A stretch of 7,392 bases of DNA from Anaerolineales bacterium UBA3499 (GTDB lineage Bacteria > Chloroflexota > Anaerolineae > Anaerolineales > UBA11657). The stretch lies in the NCBI GenBank assembly GCA_002377585.1, contig DFQC01000036.1, positions 1 to 7,392 on the forward strand, in the 5' to 3' direction. The notes under the pieces are model-generated. The model made no database searches, was not told where the DNA came from, and saw nothing but the letters and a program-made list of their open reading frames with translations. Positions 6,385 to 7,392 of this stretch are shown here, in pieces. A program made the translations under genes and the position numbers. Position 1 is the stretch's first letter. Each line of letters opens with the position of its first letter.

Positions 6385-7194
6385 ATGAAACATCCATCTA
6401 TTGCTATTGGCACTCTCACTCATACTAGAAAAGGTAAACTGACAAATTCCTTTCAGTACAAACACACTATGTTGATAGTAGATTTGGAGAAAATACTAAG
6501 AGAGCGCCAACTTCCATGGCCACTACAATATAACCGAAATGGAATAATATCAATACGCGATACAGATTATATAGATCATTCTGATCAACATATTTACGAC
6601 AAACTTGCATCTAAAGTCAGTAGTACATCATCTCGTATATCAACTGAGGATACGGTACTCTTGTTGACTACCCCATCAGTTCTAGGATACTCCTTTAATC
6701 CAGCAGCGTTCTACTTCATTTGCGACAATAAGGCAAGATTAAAAGGTGCGGTAGTAGAAGTACATAACACATTTGGAGAATCTCACCTTTACTGCTTGAA
6801 CAAGGAAACGTTGATTGCCAATAACAAATCACACAAAACCAACAAAGAATTCCATGTATCGCCCTTCTTGGATAGAAGTGGTCATTACGAATTCGAATTC
6901 GATCTATCAGAAACTTTTGTAGACATATCGATACGCCTCTATCAGGAAGAACAACTAATCATGTTAACCAAATTCGTTAGTAACCTTATACCTATGAATA
7001 CTAGCCAACTTTTAAAGACCTATCCACGCATAGCAATCTCAGTATTGCTTACTGAATTCCGTATACTCCGTCAGGCATACAAGCTTTTCTTCAAGAAAAA
7101 AGCACCTTTTTATGAAAAACCTAACCCTTTACAAAACACAGGCGTAGCTACATCAAAAGGATATATTTCCAGATTGAAAATTCCATTCACATAG
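6385..7194 (+). CDS. DUF1365 family protein
   Basis: A 269-residue protein of DUF1365 (COG3496), complete from start to end. Family motifs: GTLTHTRKG (9-17), the LLTTPSVLGYSFNPAAFYF block (93-111), EVHNTFGESHLY (125-136), KEFHVSPF (154-161), and the late amphipathic region LLTEFRILRQAYKLFFKKKAPF (221-242) that matches the common family ending. The conserved His, Asn, Glu and Phe residues suggest an enzyme or a lipid-binding role, but no activity is established that I can cite. DUF1365 genes recur next to COG2907 and Cfa genes, in loci often tied to light or singlet-oxygen stress. Here the start follows the flavoprotein stop by 2 bp. No signal peptide or clear membrane helix is visible. It is the last gene of the close-packed operon. 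Confidence 0.9.
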   Translation: MKHPSIAIGTLTHTRKGKLTNSFQYKHTMLIVDLEKILRERQLPWPLQYNRNGIISIRDTDYIDHSDQHIYDKLASKVSSTSSRISTEDTVLLLTTPSVLGYSFNPAAFYFICDNKARLKGAVVEVHNTFGESHLYCLNKETLIANNKSHKTNKEFHVSPFLDRSGHYEFEFDLSETFVDISIRLYQEEQLIMLTKFVSNLIPMNTSQLLKTYPRIAISVLLTEFRILRQAYKLFFKKKAPFYEKPNPLQNTGVATSKGYISRLKIPFT

Positions 7195-7221
7195 GCCTAT
7201 TGGCTAATGTTTATTCACTTT

Positions 7222-7249
7222 CTTGCAAATAGTCATGCGGGTATATAAT
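7222..7249 (+). promoter_or_regulatory. Candidate promoter of the dehydrogenase gene
   Basis: A perfect TATAAT (7244-7249) has CTTGCA/TTGCAA (7222-7228) 15-16 bp upstream. GGGT (7239-7242) and ACCC (7251-7254) form an inverted repeat centred on the -10 box, which could be a small operator. The ATG follows at 7270, with an AGG at 7257-7259 as ribosome site. This suggests the dehydrogenase can be transcribed apart from the upstream operon. Confidence 0.45.
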
Positions 7250-7269
7250 TACCCACAGGTTATAACGAC

Positions 7270-7392
7270 ATGAGATTAGAAGGCAAAGTTACATTAGTTA
7301 CTGGAGCAGGACGCGGTCTAGGAGCTGGGATTGCCTGCGGACTAGCATATGCAGGGTCACATGTAACCATAGTTGATATTAATGAAGATGAG
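7270..7392 (+). CDS. Short-chain dehydrogenase/reductase, N-terminal part
   Basis: The ATG at 7270 opens 41 codons that run off the window in frame. The translation has the classical SDR start LEGKVTLVTGAGRGLGAGIA (residues 3-22), with the NAD(P)-binding TGxxxGxG motif (Thr11-Gly18). The second beta strand ends in VTIVDIN, where Asp36 suggests a preference for NAD(H) over NADP(H). The catalytic Tyr-x-x-x-Lys lies beyond the window, so the substrate cannot be guessed; FabG-like and steroid/alcohol dehydrogenase-like roles are both possible. It sits 75 bp after the DUF1365 gene, with a promoter-like sequence between them. It may still belong to the lipid locus, since oxidoreductases of this type accompany similar clusters. 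Confidence 0.85.
   Translation, partial: MRLEGKVTLVTGAGRGLGAGIACGLAYAGSHVTIVDINEDE

Noticed and set aside
7192..7206. Hairpin after the DUF1365 stop (TAGGCC/GGCTA) as operon terminator
   Set aside because: The stem is short with a bulge and is not followed by a T run, so I do not call a terminator.

Overview
The window looks like chromosomal DNA of an AT-rich, Gram-negative, probably proteobacterial organism. The clues are a TusA/DsrE sulfur-carrier pair of the kind found in sulfur-oxidising proteobacteria, and a cyclopropane-synthase / COG2907 flavoprotein / DUF1365 gene set typical of proteobacterial membrane-lipid modification loci. A marine or sulfur-oxidising gammaproteobacterium is plausible, but I cannot fix the taxon from this sequence.

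Layout: everything up to about 2672 is transcribed leftward and everything from 2895 onward rightward, around a 222-bp divergent intergenic region. Leftward, from the centre outward, lie a small pentapeptide-repeat protein (2367-2672), a class II tRNA nucleotidyltransferase/poly(A) polymerase-type enzyme (887-2215), a gene-free stretch of about 350 bp, then tusA (293-532) and a truncated DsrE-family gene (1-272). The gene-free stretch holds a consensus sigma-70 promoter (TTGACA-N16-TATAAT), four hairpins and a double terminator. I read it as an unassigned structured RNA, either a free sRNA of about 170-190 nt or a tusA leader.

Rightward is a tightly packed four-gene operon with gaps of 4, 1 and 2 bp. 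It encodes a full-length Cfa-like lipid methyltransferase, a second and divergent Cfa-like methyltransferase with a TTG start, a COG2907 FAD-dependent amine-oxidase-like oxidoreductase, and a DUF1365 protein. A short-chain dehydrogenase begins at 7270, behind its own promoter-like sequence, and runs off the end.

How the genes may work together: TusA and the DsrE-like protein probably relay protein-bound sulfane sulfur. The rightward operon probably methylates and then oxidises or desaturates acyl chains already in membrane phospholipids, since two SAM methyltransferases are co-translated with a flavin oxidoreductase. This resembles in principle the UfaM/UfaD/UfaO/FufM furan-fatty-acid pathway of alphaproteobacteria, but the product here cannot be read from sequence. 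Lines I sampled from the operon are more AT-rich than the leftward genes, which is compatible with acquisition by transfer.
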